The notes beneath the pieces are model-generated. The model made no database searches and was not told where the DNA came from. It worked only from the letters and a program-made list of their open reading frames with translations. A program made the translations under genes and the position numbers. This document shows, piece after piece, positions 1 through 7,240 of a DNA stretch of 64,000 nucleotides (position 1 is its first letter; each line of letters begins with the position of its first letter). The DNA comes from Polynucleobacter sp. MWH-UH25E (GTDB lineage: Bacteria; Pseudomonadota; Gammaproteobacteria; Burkholderiales; Burkholderiaceae). The stretch lies in contig NZ_CP061286.1 in assembly GCF_018687095.1 (NCBI RefSeq), positions 930,001-994,000 on the forward strand, given 5' to 3'.

Positions 1-2
1 CG

Positions 3-1094
3 ATTCGTGCAGAGTTACTTGGTTTCCGTTTAACGGCGAAGAGTGTTGAGAAGTTATGTGACACCATGCGTGCTCAGGTAGATCAAGTTTGGAAGCTAGA
101 GCGCGGTATCGTTAGCTTGCTAGTTGATAAAGTGGGCGTGAATCGTGGTGAAGTATTAAAAGACTTTCCAAAAATGTCCATGAACTTAGGCTGGACAGAT
201 AAGCTGCTCAAAGAAGGCAAGCCATACAGCGCACTCTTGCAGCGTAACGTTCCAGCAATTCAAGAATTGCAACAGAAGTTAATCGACATTCAGAAGAATG
301 TGGTTATTCCGTTGCCCGAGTTGAAGGAAGTTAATAAGCAAATGATCGCTGGCGAGAAGCGTGCCCGCGAAGCGAAGCGTGAAATGACCGTAGCCAACTT
401 ACGTTTGGTGATCTCGATTGCTAAGAAATACACCAACCGTGGCTTGCAGTTCCTCGATTTGATTCAGGAAGGCAATATCGGTTTGATGAAGGCGGTAGAT
501 AAGTTTGAATACCGTCGTGGGTATAAGTTCTCTACTTATGCTACTTGGTGGATTCGTCAGGCTATTACTCGTTCGATTGCTGACCAGGCACGTACGATCC
601 GTATCCCTGTTCATATGATCGAGACCATCAATAAGATGAACCGTATTAGCCGTCAGATTTTGCAAGAAACTGGTCATGAGCCAGATGCGGCAACTTTGGC
701 GCTGAAGATGGAGATTCCGGAAGACAAGATCCGCAAGATTATGAAGATTGCCAAAGAGCCAATCTCTATGGAAACACCAATTGGTGACGACGAAGATTCT
801 CATTTGGGCGACTTCATTGAAGACGGTAACACCTTGGCACCTTCTGAAGCAGCATTGCATGACTCCATGCGCGATGTTGTCAAGGATGTGTTGGACTCAC
901 TGACACCGCGTGAAGCAAAAGTATTGCGTATGCGTTTTGGTGTGGAGATGAGTACAGACCATACTCTTGAAGAAGTGGGCAAGCAGTTTGATGTGACTCG
1001 TGAGCGTATTCGTCAGATTGAAGCGAAGGCGCTGCGCAAGATGCGTCATCCAAGCCGCAGCGACAAGCTGAAGACCTTCCTCGAGGAAGATTGA
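3..1094 (+). CDS. rpoD: RNA polymerase sigma factor RpoD (sigma-70), 5'-truncated by the window
   Basis: Primary housekeeping sigma factor, which directs RNA polymerase to -10/-35 promoters. The reading frame is open from the first bases of the window, so the N-terminal half (region 1.1 and part of the non-conserved region) lies outside. Visible are region 2 with the core-binding and -10 recognition stretch (DLIQEGNIGLMKAVDKF, then RGYKFSTYATWWIRQAI), region 3, and the region 4.2 helix-turn-helix near the end (EEVGKQFDVTRERIRQIE). The C-terminus is complete. The stop lies 13 nt before a tRNA-Ile 5' half-copy, so the tRNA locus probably sat directly behind rpoD ancestrally. Identity is very secure; only the 5' end is missing. 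Confidence 0.98.
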   Translation: MRAELLGFRLTAKSVEKLCDTMRAQVDQVWKLERGIVSLLVDKVGVNRGEVLKDFPKMSMNLGWTDKLLKEGKPYSALLQRNVPAIQELQQKLIDIQKNVVIPLPELKEVNKQMIAGEKRAREAKREMTVANLRLVISIAKKYTNRGLQFLDLIQEGNIGLMKAVDKFEYRRGYKFSTYATWWIRQAITRSIADQARTIRIPVHMIETINKMNRISRQILQETGHEPDAATLALKMEIPEDKIRKIMKIAKEPISMETPIGDDEDSHLGDFIEDGNTLAPSEAALHDSMRDVVKDVLDSLTPREAKVLRMRFGVEMSTDHTLEEVGKQFDVTRERIRQIEAKALRKMRHPSRSDKLKTFLEED

Positions 1095-1107
1095 ACCAAA
1101 GACTTAC

Positions 1108-1146
1108 GGGCCTATAGCTCAGTTGGTTAGAGCAGAGGACTCATAA
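1108..1146 (+). pseudogene. 5' half-copy of tRNA-Ile2(CAU)
   Basis: Thirty-nine bases equal the first 39 nt of the spliced tRNA-Ile(CAU) encoded at 1305-1628: acceptor 5' strand, D arm, anticodon 5' strand and the CATAA of the loop. After that the sequence diverges and no T arm or CCA follows. This copy has no intron. With the preceding TTAC it forms a 38-bp perfect direct repeat (1104-1141 and 1301-1338). It cannot fold into a tRNA, so I read it as a relic of recombination at the locus. Confidence 0.85.
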
Positions 1147-1304
1147 AGGACCTGCTCAAGCTAACTTTTTAAGGAAAACGCATATATATCAACAGGTTAA
1201 AAGCGTCGTAGGTGGTGAAAAAATGCTTCTACGGCGCTTCTACGGTGGTGTGATTTTTAGCTAGCAACTTGATAGGGAAATCACGCAACTAGAATAAGTT
1301 TTAC
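1147..1304. other. Structured non-coding spacer between tRNA copies
   Basis: There is no plausible gene in these 158 bases. An 11-bp stem with one G-T pair is formed by 1201-1211 and 1229-1239 around a 17-nt loop, and CTTCTACGG is repeated just after it. A second weak stem pairs TGTGATTT with AAATCACG around 1249-1286. The stretch could be the remnant of an integrative element's end or of an earlier intron, but nothing proves either. Confidence 0.45.
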
Positions 1305-1628
1305 GGGCCTATAGCTCAGTTGGTTAGAGCAGAGGACTTAATGGCAAAAGACCTAACGCGAAAGCTATGGTTGATTGCATATGGGTTGCATGTGAGTAAG
1401 TTAACTCTGCTTGCATGTAGAACTACTCAAATTCGGGGAAGCCTGTGCTGTTCGCAGCGTGGTAATCCCGAGCCAAGCTAACTAGTAATAGTTAGAAGGT
1501 GTAGAGACTGTACGGGTAGGTCGTAAAGACAAGAGACAGTCCAGACTACAAACTGGAAACAGGCAGCGAAAGCTGTAGTGGTAAGCATAATCCTTTGGTC
1601 GTAGGTTCAAGTCCTACTGGGCCCACCA
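1305..1628 (+). tRNA. ileX: tRNA-Ile2(CAU), interrupted by a group I intron
   Basis: Exon 1 is 1305-1338 (34 nt) and exon 2 is 1586-1628 (43 nt, with encoded CCA). Joined they make a regular 77-nt tRNA with acceptor GGGCCTA/TGGGCCC, a D arm, anticodon loop CTCATAA, TTGGTC in the variable region and a canonical T loop. The CAU anticodon could mean elongator Met or lysidine-modified Ile2. Similarity of the anticodon arm and variable region to E. coli tRNA-Ile2, and the known Azoarcus tRNA-Ile(CAU) intron, favour Ile2. The intron falls between U33 and C34. A terminator hairpin follows the CCA immediately. Confidence 0.92.
1339..1585 (+). ncRNA. Self-splicing group I intron (IC3-like) in the tRNA-Ile anticodon loop
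   Basis: This 247-nt insert has the whole group I core. P3 pairs 1423-1428 with 1514-1519. P4 is 1433-1437/1467-1471, and P5 includes the TTCG hairpin 1447-1458. P6 is a perfect 7-bp stem, 1478-1484/1489-1495. P7 pairs GACTGT 1506-1511 with ACAGTC 1536-1541, with a short P8 between. P9 (1545-1579) holds two GAAA-capped hairpins. Exon 1 ends in U and the intron ends in G (omega-G, 1585). An internal guide at 1380-1387 (TATGGGTT) pairs with both exons: GGUU with GACU (P1) and UAUG with CAUA (P10). Core segments closely resemble the Azoarcus tRNA-Ile intron. It encodes no homing endonuclease. Confidence 0.93.
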
Positions 1629-1630
1629 AC

Positions 1631-1661
1631 AAAAAAGCCACTCTTCGGAGTGGCTTTTTCT
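1631..1661 (+). terminator. Rho-independent terminator after tRNA-Ile
   Basis: The stem AAAAAGCCACTC / GAGTGGCTTTTT with a TTCG loop is followed by a T-run. A near copy stands at 4095-4120 behind the second tRNA 3' fragment, so the terminator was duplicated together with the tRNA end. Confidence 0.9.
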
Positions 1662-1681
1662 TTGTCATACACCTGTAACAT

Positions 1682-1705
1682 ATATTTCTATATAATTGGA
1701 AATAT
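1682..1705 (+). promoter_or_regulatory. Candidate ArsR operator overlapping the arsR start
   Basis: The arms ATATTTC (1682-1688) and GAAATAT (1699-1705) are separated by 10 nt and reach into the ATG of arsR. ArsR-family repressors typically bind such AT-rich dyads at their own promoter, so autorepression relieved by As(III) is likely. It is assigned by position and symmetry only. Confidence 0.5.
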
Positions 1706-2030
1706 GAAAAATACAGATGCCATTTCAGCCTTCCTAGCATTGGGTCAGGAAACACGTCTAAATATCTTCCGTTTGATCGTTCAAAAAGGAGATGTTGGAC
1801 TAAAGCCTAGCCAGCTTATTGAGAAACTGGGCATTCCAAATGCCACGCTAAGTTTTCATCTGAAGGAGTTATTGAATGCTGATTTATTGCTGGTTGAGCG
1901 ACAAAGCAGGAATCTAATTTATAGGCCTAATGCAGAACTCGTTGAAGAGTTGAGTGATTTTTTGCTAGAGAACTGTTGTGGCGGTAAAGCATGTATGCCA
2001 GCAAAAACTAAAAAGAAGGAGTATTGCTAA
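1704..2030 (+). CDS. arsR: ArsR-family arsenite-responsive repressor
   Basis: A 108-aa winged-helix metalloregulator. The helix-turn-helix lies at about residues 35-60 (PSQLIEKLGIPNATLSFHLKEL). Cys91, Cys92 and Cys97 near the C-terminus form a CC-x4-C cluster resembling the C-terminal As(III) site described for Acidithiobacillus-type ArsR; the classical CVC motif in the recognition helix is absent. I chose the ATG at 1704, which gives the normal family start (MKNTDAISAFLALGQETRL); an earlier in-frame ATG lies inside the tRNA terminator. First gene of arsR-arsI-arsC-acr3. Confidence 0.93.
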   Translation: MKNTDAISAFLALGQETRLNIFRLIVQKGDVGLKPSQLIEKLGIPNATLSFHLKELLNADLLLVERQSRNLIYRPNAELVEELSDFLLENCCGGKACMPAKTKKKEYC

Positions 2031-2506
2031 TGAAAAGATTGCACGTTCACGTATCAGTTGAAGACATTCAAAAAAGCATACCGTTTTATTCAAAAATGTT
2101 TGGAAGTGATCCAACAGTATTGAAGGGTGACTATGCAAAATGGCAGCTAGAAGATCCAAAGGTTAACTTTGCAATTTCAAGTCGTGGAGCGCCAATTGGC
2201 TTAAACCATTTAGGTATTCAGGTGGAAAGTGAGCCTGAATTGAGCGAGATGAAAATGCGATTGGACAGCATTGAGTCAGATGTTGTTGAGCAGATTGGAG
2301 CTGCTTGCTGCTATGCCAAATCAGACAAGTATTGGGTAAATGATCCAGCTGCTATCCCATGGGAAACATTTCATACGCTTGACTCAATACCTGTGTTTAA
2401 TGATGAGCAAGCTGCTGGATGCTGCGTTCCAGAGCCTGCATCAAGTAGCAAAACGCAAAGTAGTTGCTGCACACCATCAAGCCCAACAAAAAAATCTTGC
2501 TGTTAA
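2030..2506 (+). CDS. arsI: ArsI/CadI-type VOC metalloenzyme (organoarsenical C-As lyase)
   Basis: A 158-aa vicinal-oxygen-chelate dioxygenase. In the ArsI family, Fe(II) enzymes cleave the C-As bond of trivalent methyl- or aromatic arsenicals to give As(III). Candidate metal ligands are His5, His60 and Glu112. Cys93-Cys94 match the thiolate pair that binds the arsenical. The tail carries three more vicinal pairs (131-132, 146-147, 157-158), which could bind thiophilic metal. The ATG overlaps the arsR stop as TAATG behind AAGGAG, so translation is coupled. Some relatives are annotated CadI (cadmium-induced), so the substrate is inferred from context. Confidence 0.85.
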   Translation: MKRLHVHVSVEDIQKSIPFYSKMFGSDPTVLKGDYAKWQLEDPKVNFAISSRGAPIGLNHLGIQVESEPELSEMKMRLDSIESDVVEQIGAACCYAKSDKYWVNDPAAIPWETFHTLDSIPVFNDEQAAGCCVPEPASSSKTQSSCCTPSSPTKKSCC

Positions 2507-2515
2507 GGAGCATTA

Positions 2516-2995
2516 ATGAAGCAATACAACATTTTATTTTTGTGCACCCATAATTCTGCACGTTCAGTTATTGGTGAAGCACTGGCATCAACACATCCAA
2601 GTGGTTTATTTGTTGGCTACTCAGCAGGGTCAACTCCCGGTACTGCTGTTAATCCCTTTGCCAAAGAGTTGGCAATTGAGATGGGCTACGACGAAGGTAG
2701 GCTGAGAAGCAAAAGCTGGGATGAGTATGGATTGCCTGATGCGCCTAAGATGGATTTCATCATTACCGTGTGTGATAACGCGGCTGGTGAGGTGTGTCCA
2801 TTTTGGCCTGGTAATCCTGCTACAGCACATTGGGGGTTTCCTGATCCATCACAAGCACAAGGCTCAGATGAAGAAAAGAGAAAAGCATTTAAGGATGTGA
2901 TGATTGGTCTAAAAAAGCGCATTGAGATACTCGCTCATATGCCTTTAGAAAAATTAGATTCAATGAGTCTTAAAGAGATCCATACAAAAGCATGA
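2516..2995 (+). CDS. arsC: Arsenate reductase, LMW-PTP (thioredoxin-coupled) type
   Basis: This 159-aa protein reduces As(V) to As(III) for export. The phosphatase-like P-loop is Cys10-THNSA-Arg16-Ser. The further redox cysteines Cys86 and Cys94 permit the intramolecular disulfide relay known for S. aureus-type ArsC, and Asp110 in GFPDPS is the likely general acid. A GGAG Shine-Dalgarno sequence precedes the ATG 9 bp after arsI. The stop overlaps acr3 as ATGA. A paralogue lies at 23346-23846. Confidence 0.93.
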   Translation: MKQYNILFLCTHNSARSVIGEALASTHPSGLFVGYSAGSTPGTAVNPFAKELAIEMGYDEGRLRSKSWDEYGLPDAPKMDFIITVCDNAAGEVCPFWPGNPATAHWGFPDPSQAQGSDEEKRKAFKDVMIGLKKRIEILAHMPLEKLDSMSLKEIHTKA

Positions 2996-4041
2996 GCACA
3001 ATTACCAACAAACTTTCATTCTTAGACAGATATCTTACTGTTTGGATATTTGCTGCTATGGCATTAGGGATTGGCTTGGGTTACTTTGTTCCAAGTGTTG
3101 AAGGCTTCATTAACCAATTTCAGTCAGGCACTACCAATATTCCAATTGCAATTGGTTTGATTTTGATGATGTACCCACCATTTGCTAAGGTGAAGTATGA
3201 AGAGCTTCCTGATGTATTCAGGGATAAACGGGTATTTGGATTGGCCTTCCTGCTTAATTGGATTGTTGCACCAATACTCATGTTCTTATTAGCAATTACC
3301 TTTGTGCCTAACCAGCCTGAATACATGGCGGGATTGATATTGATTGGTATAGCACCGTGTATTGCCATGGTGATTGTGTGGAACGATATAGCTAAAGGTT
3401 CAACAGAATACGCTGCTGGCTTAGTGGCATTTAATGCCGTATTTCAAGTGCTGTTCTTTAGCGTGTATGCCTATTTCTTCTTAACAGTATTGCCGCCATA
3501 TTTTGGCTTTGCGGGATCGGTAGTCAACATTACGATTAGCGAGATTGCGAAGACTGTTGCTATCTATCTTGGCGTACCTTGTGTAGCAGGGTTCTTAACC
3601 CGCTTTGTCATGCTCAAGTGTGTGAGCAAAGACTGGTATCAAGACAGCTTTGTGCCACGCATTGGCAAGATTACCTTGATTGCCTTGCTCTTTACGATCG
3701 TGGTGATGTTTAGCTTGAAGGGCAATTTAATTCTTCAATTGCCGATGGATGTAGTAACTATTGCTATTCCGCTCCTCATCTTTTTTGTAGTGATGTTCGC
3801 ATTAACCTTTTTCATTACTATTAAGCTAGGAGTAGATTACAAGCGTTGTTGTACTCTGTCTTTTACCGCTTCCAGTAATAACTTTGAGTTAGCCATTGCG
3901 GTAGCCATTGCGGTGTTTGGCATTAACTCTGGCGCCGCATTTGCCGCTGTAATCGGGCCGCTAGTGGAAGTGCCAATCATGGTGGGATTGGTGTCGGTTG
4001 CTCTGTGGCTTAAAAACACATTTTTCAATAATTCGTTTTAG
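2992..4041 (+). CDS. acr3: Arsenite efflux permease Acr3
   Basis: A 349-aa inner-membrane protein with about ten hydrophobic segments, in the bile/arsenite/riboflavin transporter superfamily. It extrudes As(OH)3/arsenite driven by proton motive force. The diagnostic TM4 block with the essential cysteine is present (GIAPCIAMVIVWNDIAKGS), and the second half contains SFTASSNNFELAIAVAIAVFG, characteristic of Acr3 rather than of ArsB. The start overlaps the arsC stop (ATGA). Last gene of the ars operon; the tRNA 3' fragment and duplicated terminator follow within 25-80 bp. Confidence 0.95.
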   Translation: MSTITNKLSFLDRYLTVWIFAAMALGIGLGYFVPSVEGFINQFQSGTTNIPIAIGLILMMYPPFAKVKYEELPDVFRDKRVFGLAFLLNWIVAPILMFLLAITFVPNQPEYMAGLILIGIAPCIAMVIVWNDIAKGSTEYAAGLVAFNAVFQVLFFSVYAYFFLTVLPPYFGFAGSVVNITISEIAKTVAIYLGVPCVAGFLTRFVMLKCVSKDWYQDSFVPRIGKITLIALLFTIVVMFSLKGNLILQLPMDVVTIAIPLLIFFVVMFALTFFITIKLGVDYKRCCTLSFTASSNNFELAIAVAIAVFGINSGAAFAAVIGPLVEVPIMVGLVSVALWLKNTFFNNSF

Positions 4042-4064
4042 AGCAATCTGAGCTCCTAGAAGCA

Positions 4065-4089
4065 GGTTCAAGTCCTGGTGGGCCCACCA
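4065..4089 (+). pseudogene. tRNA 3'-end fragment (att-like repeat right of the ars operon)
   Basis: These 25 bases match the T loop and acceptor end of tRNA-Ile (1604-1628) at 23 of 25 positions, including CCA. The 20 bases upstream do not match, so there is no tRNA here. With the following terminator the unit repeats 1604-1660, making direct repeats on both sides of the ars operon. That is the footprint expected of integration at a tRNA 3' end. Confidence 0.8.
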
Positions 4090-4094
4090 GAAAC

Positions 4095-4120
4095 AAAAGC
4101 CACTCCTCGGAGTGGCTTTT
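4095..4120 (+). terminator. Terminator of the ars operon (duplicate of the tRNA terminator)
   Basis: AAAAGCCACTC / GAGTGGCTTTT with a CTCG loop. The stem is identical to that at 1632-1659, with one loop base changed (TTCG to CTCG). Confidence 0.85.
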
Positions 4121-4190
4121 ACTTTTACCCTGCAGCAAATCCAATATTTGTATAAATTAATGTGTGAGTTAAAGATGACACGCTAATCGT

Positions 4191-4619
4191 ATGAAAACCT
4201 GGCAAATGCGAAGAAATTGCGCTTTAAGCCCCAAGCAATTGCTGAGGTTTTATATCGCCTTGGTCTGTCTCTCCTTGGTTGTAGCAACCGGATTTTTGAT
4301 TGCGGGCGTCTGGGTCATCATCATTTTTACAGCCATTGAATTAAGCGCAGTTACAACAGGATTTTTAATCTACTGCAGACACGCACTTGATTCTGAAACG
4401 ATTGAAATTAATAGCAATACACTTTTAGTGAAGAAGTTTATTGGCAGTAAAGAGACGCTTTTTCAGTTCAATGCCGCATGGGCAAAGATTGAGTGGCCAG
4501 CAGAGGATGCGAAGACCTTTCATATCAGTCAATCAAACCTCCGCGTTGAGCTTGGTCAATTCATACGGCATGAGCAACAAGTCGCACTACTCAAAGAGCT
4601 ACGTCCTTATTTGCGTTGA
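4191..4619 (+). CDS. DUF2244 family membrane protein
   Basis: A 142-aa protein beginning with the RRNCALSPKQ motif usual for DUF2244. Two membrane segments (about residues 18-41 and 44-63) follow, then a soluble beta-rich tail that has the family's typical WAKIEW and QFIRHEQ stretches. The function of the family is unknown. It stands alone after the ars operon, and its 3' end overlaps the end of the convergent gene at 4599 by 21 bp. Confidence 0.75.
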   Translation: MKTWQMRRNCALSPKQLLRFYIALVCLSLVVATGFLIAGVWVIIIFTAIELSAVTTGFLIYCRHALDSETIEINSNTLLVKKFIGSKETLFQFNAAWAKIEWPAEDAKTFHISQSNLRVELGQFIRHEQQVALLKELRPYLR

Positions 4620-5165
4620 GCGACTCCCACTAAGCTCGCTAAGCCTCCAGCTAACTAATATGCTGGAAATTAACTGAATCAACAGTAGAAGGAACAATAG
4701 GCCGTTCAATATCAGAAAGTAGTTTGCAAAAGGCGAGACGTTCACTGGCATTCCATCTTGGAGTGCGCTTTCTCTGAGGTAATCCATGCGAGGAATTAAT
4801 AAAAAACTCGAGAAAGCCGCGACAATAATGAAGACTAGTGCGGGAATGCGAATCGACTTTAACTGGTATGACCCGCGTCTGATGAGGATATTGGATAAGC
4901 TCAAAATGACAAAAGAGCATCCGAGATACCAATAGGTGAGATGCTGCATTACTAAATGAGAAATCATGCCTGCAACTTGAGAGTCTTCTATTGAAAGATA
5001 GGTAACAAGGCAACACGTTGCCAGGGCGATCGTGCTTCCTGCCAGCGCAAAAGCAAGAATGCTCATAAAGCGTATTGGCCTGAGGTGCTTATTACTTATG
5101 TCTTCAACCATAGAGTGATCAGGGTTAATTAGTGCGCCGCAGCACAACATTTCAATCGGTCTCAT
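4599..5165 (-). CDS. Predicted four-TM membrane protein, DUF4149-like
   Basis: A 188-aa protein with four hydrophobic stretches (about residues 33-57, 75-92, 105-124 and 145-172) and a conserved-looking IPRMDYLRES motif between the last two, reminiscent of DUF4149/TMEM205-like proteins. I cannot name a function. The start is uncertain: the ATG at 5165 has only a weak ribosome site and in-frame ATGs follow at 5111 and near 5066. It diverges from the Rrf2-like gene at 5201 across 35 bp, so the two may share a control region. Confidence 0.55.
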   Translation of the reverse strand: MRPIEMLCCGALINPDHSMVEDISNKHLRPIRFMSILAFALAGSTIALATCCLVTYLSIEDSQVAGMISHLVMQHLTYWYLGCSFVILSLSNILIRRGSYQLKSIRIPALVFIIVAAFSSFLLIPRMDYLRESALQDGMPVNVSPFANYFLILNGLLFLLLLIQLISSILVSWRLSELSGSRSTQIRT

Positions 5166-5200
5166 ACTAGCTCTAATTACTCATTCTTGCTCATAGCACC

Positions 5201-5806
5201 ATGGAAGTCACTAAAGCTGTCAAAGTAGCCCTAAATGCTCTGGCTGACATTGCCAGCAATTCTCGAAATGGAAAATTGGTAACCGTTCCCGAGATTGCGC
5301 AAAGGCTACAGATGTCCATTAGTCATATCGAGTTTTTATTAAGACCTCTTCGAGAGTCTGGTTTAGTTTCAGGCATCAAGGGCCGTACTGGTGGTTATCA
5401 GCTTTTAAAAGACCCCCGTATGATTACGATCAAAGACATTGTCTTGGCGATGAATCGGATTAAAAAACGTCAAGTAGAGGTTTCAGATATGGCGAGGGAC
5501 CTCTATCAGACTCTGGAGACGTACATGAAAAACTACATGACAAGCTCAAACCTGACATCTTCATTAAAAGAACATATTCCTAGCTTTAGCGAGTTAAAAA
5601 AGGCTCCGGAGAGAAAGATCTTTATGCCGCTCCAAATCGATATTGAAAACAAACAGTCTGGAGCTTCTGCTTGTTCCAAGGGTGCTAAAGGGGAGATTCA
5701 AAGGGTGGTTAAAGCTCCCTTCAAAAAGGCGGAAGACATCCCACAGGGGCCCAATTCTATCTTTAGTTTCGCCGACTACCTGAATAAAAAATCATCTGTA
5801 AACTGA
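5201..5806 (+). CDS. Rrf2-family transcriptional regulator with unusual C-terminal tail
   Basis: Residues 1-85 form an Rrf2 winged helix: an HTH around PEIAQRLQMSISHIEFLLRP and the family wing GIKGRTGGYQL. The remaining ~115 residues do not follow the IscR/NsrR pattern. No CX5CX5C iron-sulfur ligand set is present in the region after the wing, and the single Cys (~158) is far away. The tail is rich in Lys, Ser and Pro. A cluster-free, differently gated repressor is possible. No clear Shine-Dalgarno sequence is visible before the ATG. Confidence 0.7.
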   Translation: MEVTKAVKVALNALADIASNSRNGKLVTVPEIAQRLQMSISHIEFLLRPLRESGLVSGIKGRTGGYQLLKDPRMITIKDIVLAMNRIKKRQVEVSDMARDLYQTLETYMKNYMTSSNLTSSLKEHIPSFSELKKAPERKIFMPLQIDIENKQSGASACSKGAKGEIQRVVKAPFKKAEDIPQGPNSIFSFADYLNKKSSVN

Positions 5807-5824
5807 TCCTCAAAAATCAATACT

Positions 5825-7240
5825 GTGGATATGGCGGAAGGTGATTACCCCGATTTAGCTTTTGTTGATATCGAAACGACTGGGTCTCATTTCGATAGAG
5901 ATCGCATTACAGAAATTGGCATTAAGACCTTAAGCAATGATCGGACCTATGTTTGGGAAAGACTAATCAATCCGCAGACATTTATTCCGCAAAATATTCA
6001 ACGATTAACGGGAATAACCCCTGCGATGGTTCGGCATCAACCTAATTTTGAGGAGATTGCTAGGGAGTTGATGCAAGAGCTCGATGGCAAAATCTTTATT
6101 GCTCACAATGCCCGCTTTGATTATGGCTTTATTAAAGCGTCCTTCAAAAGGCTTGGGATCGAATTTAAGCCCAAGGTCCTATGTACTGTAAAACTCTCGA
6201 GACTTTTGTTTCCGGAACAATCTAGACACAATTTAGATACGATTATTCAGACGCATCAGCTTGAGGTGAGCGCTAGGCACCGAGCGCTTGGTGACGCCGA
6301 TCTGTTGTTCCAGTTTTGGCAGGTATGTGAAGCCAAGTTCGGAAGAGAAAGACTCAATAAAGCAATCAGCCAGTTACTTGGCAATCCCAGCTTGCCTCCC
6401 AATATAGATAAAGAATTGATTGATTCCATTCCGGACGCGCCTGGTTGCTATATCTTTTATGGCGAAAACAAAGTCCCGCTCTATATTGGCAAGAGCATCT
6501 CGCTTCGCAATAGGGTGATGAGTCATTTTCAGGGAGCACTGACGCAGCGCAAAGAAATGAAGCTATCCATGCAGATTCGGGATATTGATTGGATCGAGAC
6601 CAGTGGAGAGTTAAGCGCTTTGCTTCTGGAATCAAGATTAATTAAAGAGCGCATGCCGAGCATGAATGTTAAGCTGCGCAGATCAAAAGACCTTTGCGGC
6701 TGGAGTCTGATTCAGGATGAAGGTGGCTTGCTTGTCCCCAAGTTGGTCTCGCACCAACAATTAACACCAGGCTTGCAAGACAATTTATACGGTTTGTTCT
6801 ATAGCAAGCGAGAGGCGCATCAATATCTGAAAGCGGTCGCTAAAAAATATCAGCTATGTGAGGCTTTACTGGGATTAGAGAAGCGCATCGAAGGAAAATC
6901 TTGTTTTGGGTATCAAGTAAAACAATGTGCTGGTGCATGTATTGGGTTAACACCACTTACCACGCATAACTTACAACTCACGACAGCTCTTGAGTTCTTT
7001 AAGGTTCAAGTTTGGCCATATGCTGGCCCGATTGCAATCAAAGATGGCGATGAAATGATTGTGATGGATAAGTGGTGCTACCTTGGAACTGCCATTAATC
7101 ATGACGAGCTTTATGAGTTAGCTGAGTCCGGCGAAGCGGAATTTGATCTAGATATTTATAAGATAGTTAAAAAGGCGCTTTCTGGGCCCTATAAAAAGCA
7201 AATCATTCCAATCAATATCGAAAGCGCAATAAGCGAGTGA
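5825..7240 (+). CDS. DnaQ-like 3'-5' exonuclease fused to a GIY-YIG (UvrC/Cho-like) nuclease
   Basis: A 471-aa two-domain nuclease. The N-terminal DEDDh exonuclease has Asp15 and Glu17 (FVDIETTG), Asp99 (HNARFDY), His152 and Asp157 (HRALGDAD). From about residue 203 a GIY-YIG domain follows (GCYIF, YIGK at 220-223, Arg228, Glu269), like the 3'-incision half of UvrC and Cho. Such fusions probably act in excision repair. The start may be GTG 5825 or ATG 5831. The end overlaps the photolyase start (GTGA), so two UV-damage enzymes are translationally coupled. Confidence 0.88.
   Translation: MDMAEGDYPDLAFVDIETTGSHFDRDRITEIGIKTLSNDRTYVWERLINPQTFIPQNIQRLTGITPAMVRHQPNFEEIARELMQELDGKIFIAHNARFDYGFIKASFKRLGIEFKPKVLCTVKLSRLLFPEQSRHNLDTIIQTHQLEVSARHRALGDADLLFQFWQVCEAKFGRERLNKAISQLLGNPSLPPNIDKELIDSIPDAPGCYIFYGENKVPLYIGKSISLRNRVMSHFQGALTQRKEMKLSMQIRDIDWIETSGELSALLLESRLIKERMPSMNVKLRRSKDLCGWSLIQDEGGLLVPKLVSHQQLTPGLQDNLYGLFYSKREAHQYLKAVAKKYQLCEALLGLEKRIEGKSCFGYQVKQCAGACIGLTPLTTHNLQLTTALEFFKVQVWPYAGPIAIKDGDEMIVMDKWCYLGTAINHDELYELAESGEAEFDLDIYKIVKKALSGPYKKQIIPINIESAISE

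Noticed and set aside
399..860. Minus-strand frame of 153 codons inside rpoD
   Set aside because: It is the shadow of a strongly conserved gene, with no ribosome site or recognisable motif.
1108..1180. A second complete tRNA beginning at 1108
   Set aside because: Only the first 39 nt match; no T arm, variable loop or CCA follows, and no cloverleaf can be closed.
1355..1364. Alternative internal guide sequence (TATGGTT at 1365-1371 region)
   Set aside because: It leaves a C-U mismatch at position -2 of exon 1. The guide at 1380-1387 pairs without mismatch and also gives P10.
1339..1585. Homing endonuclease or reading frame within the intron
   Set aside because: The intron is only 247 nt and fully used by ribozyme helices. 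A minus-strand frame crossing it (1546-1755) has no family features.
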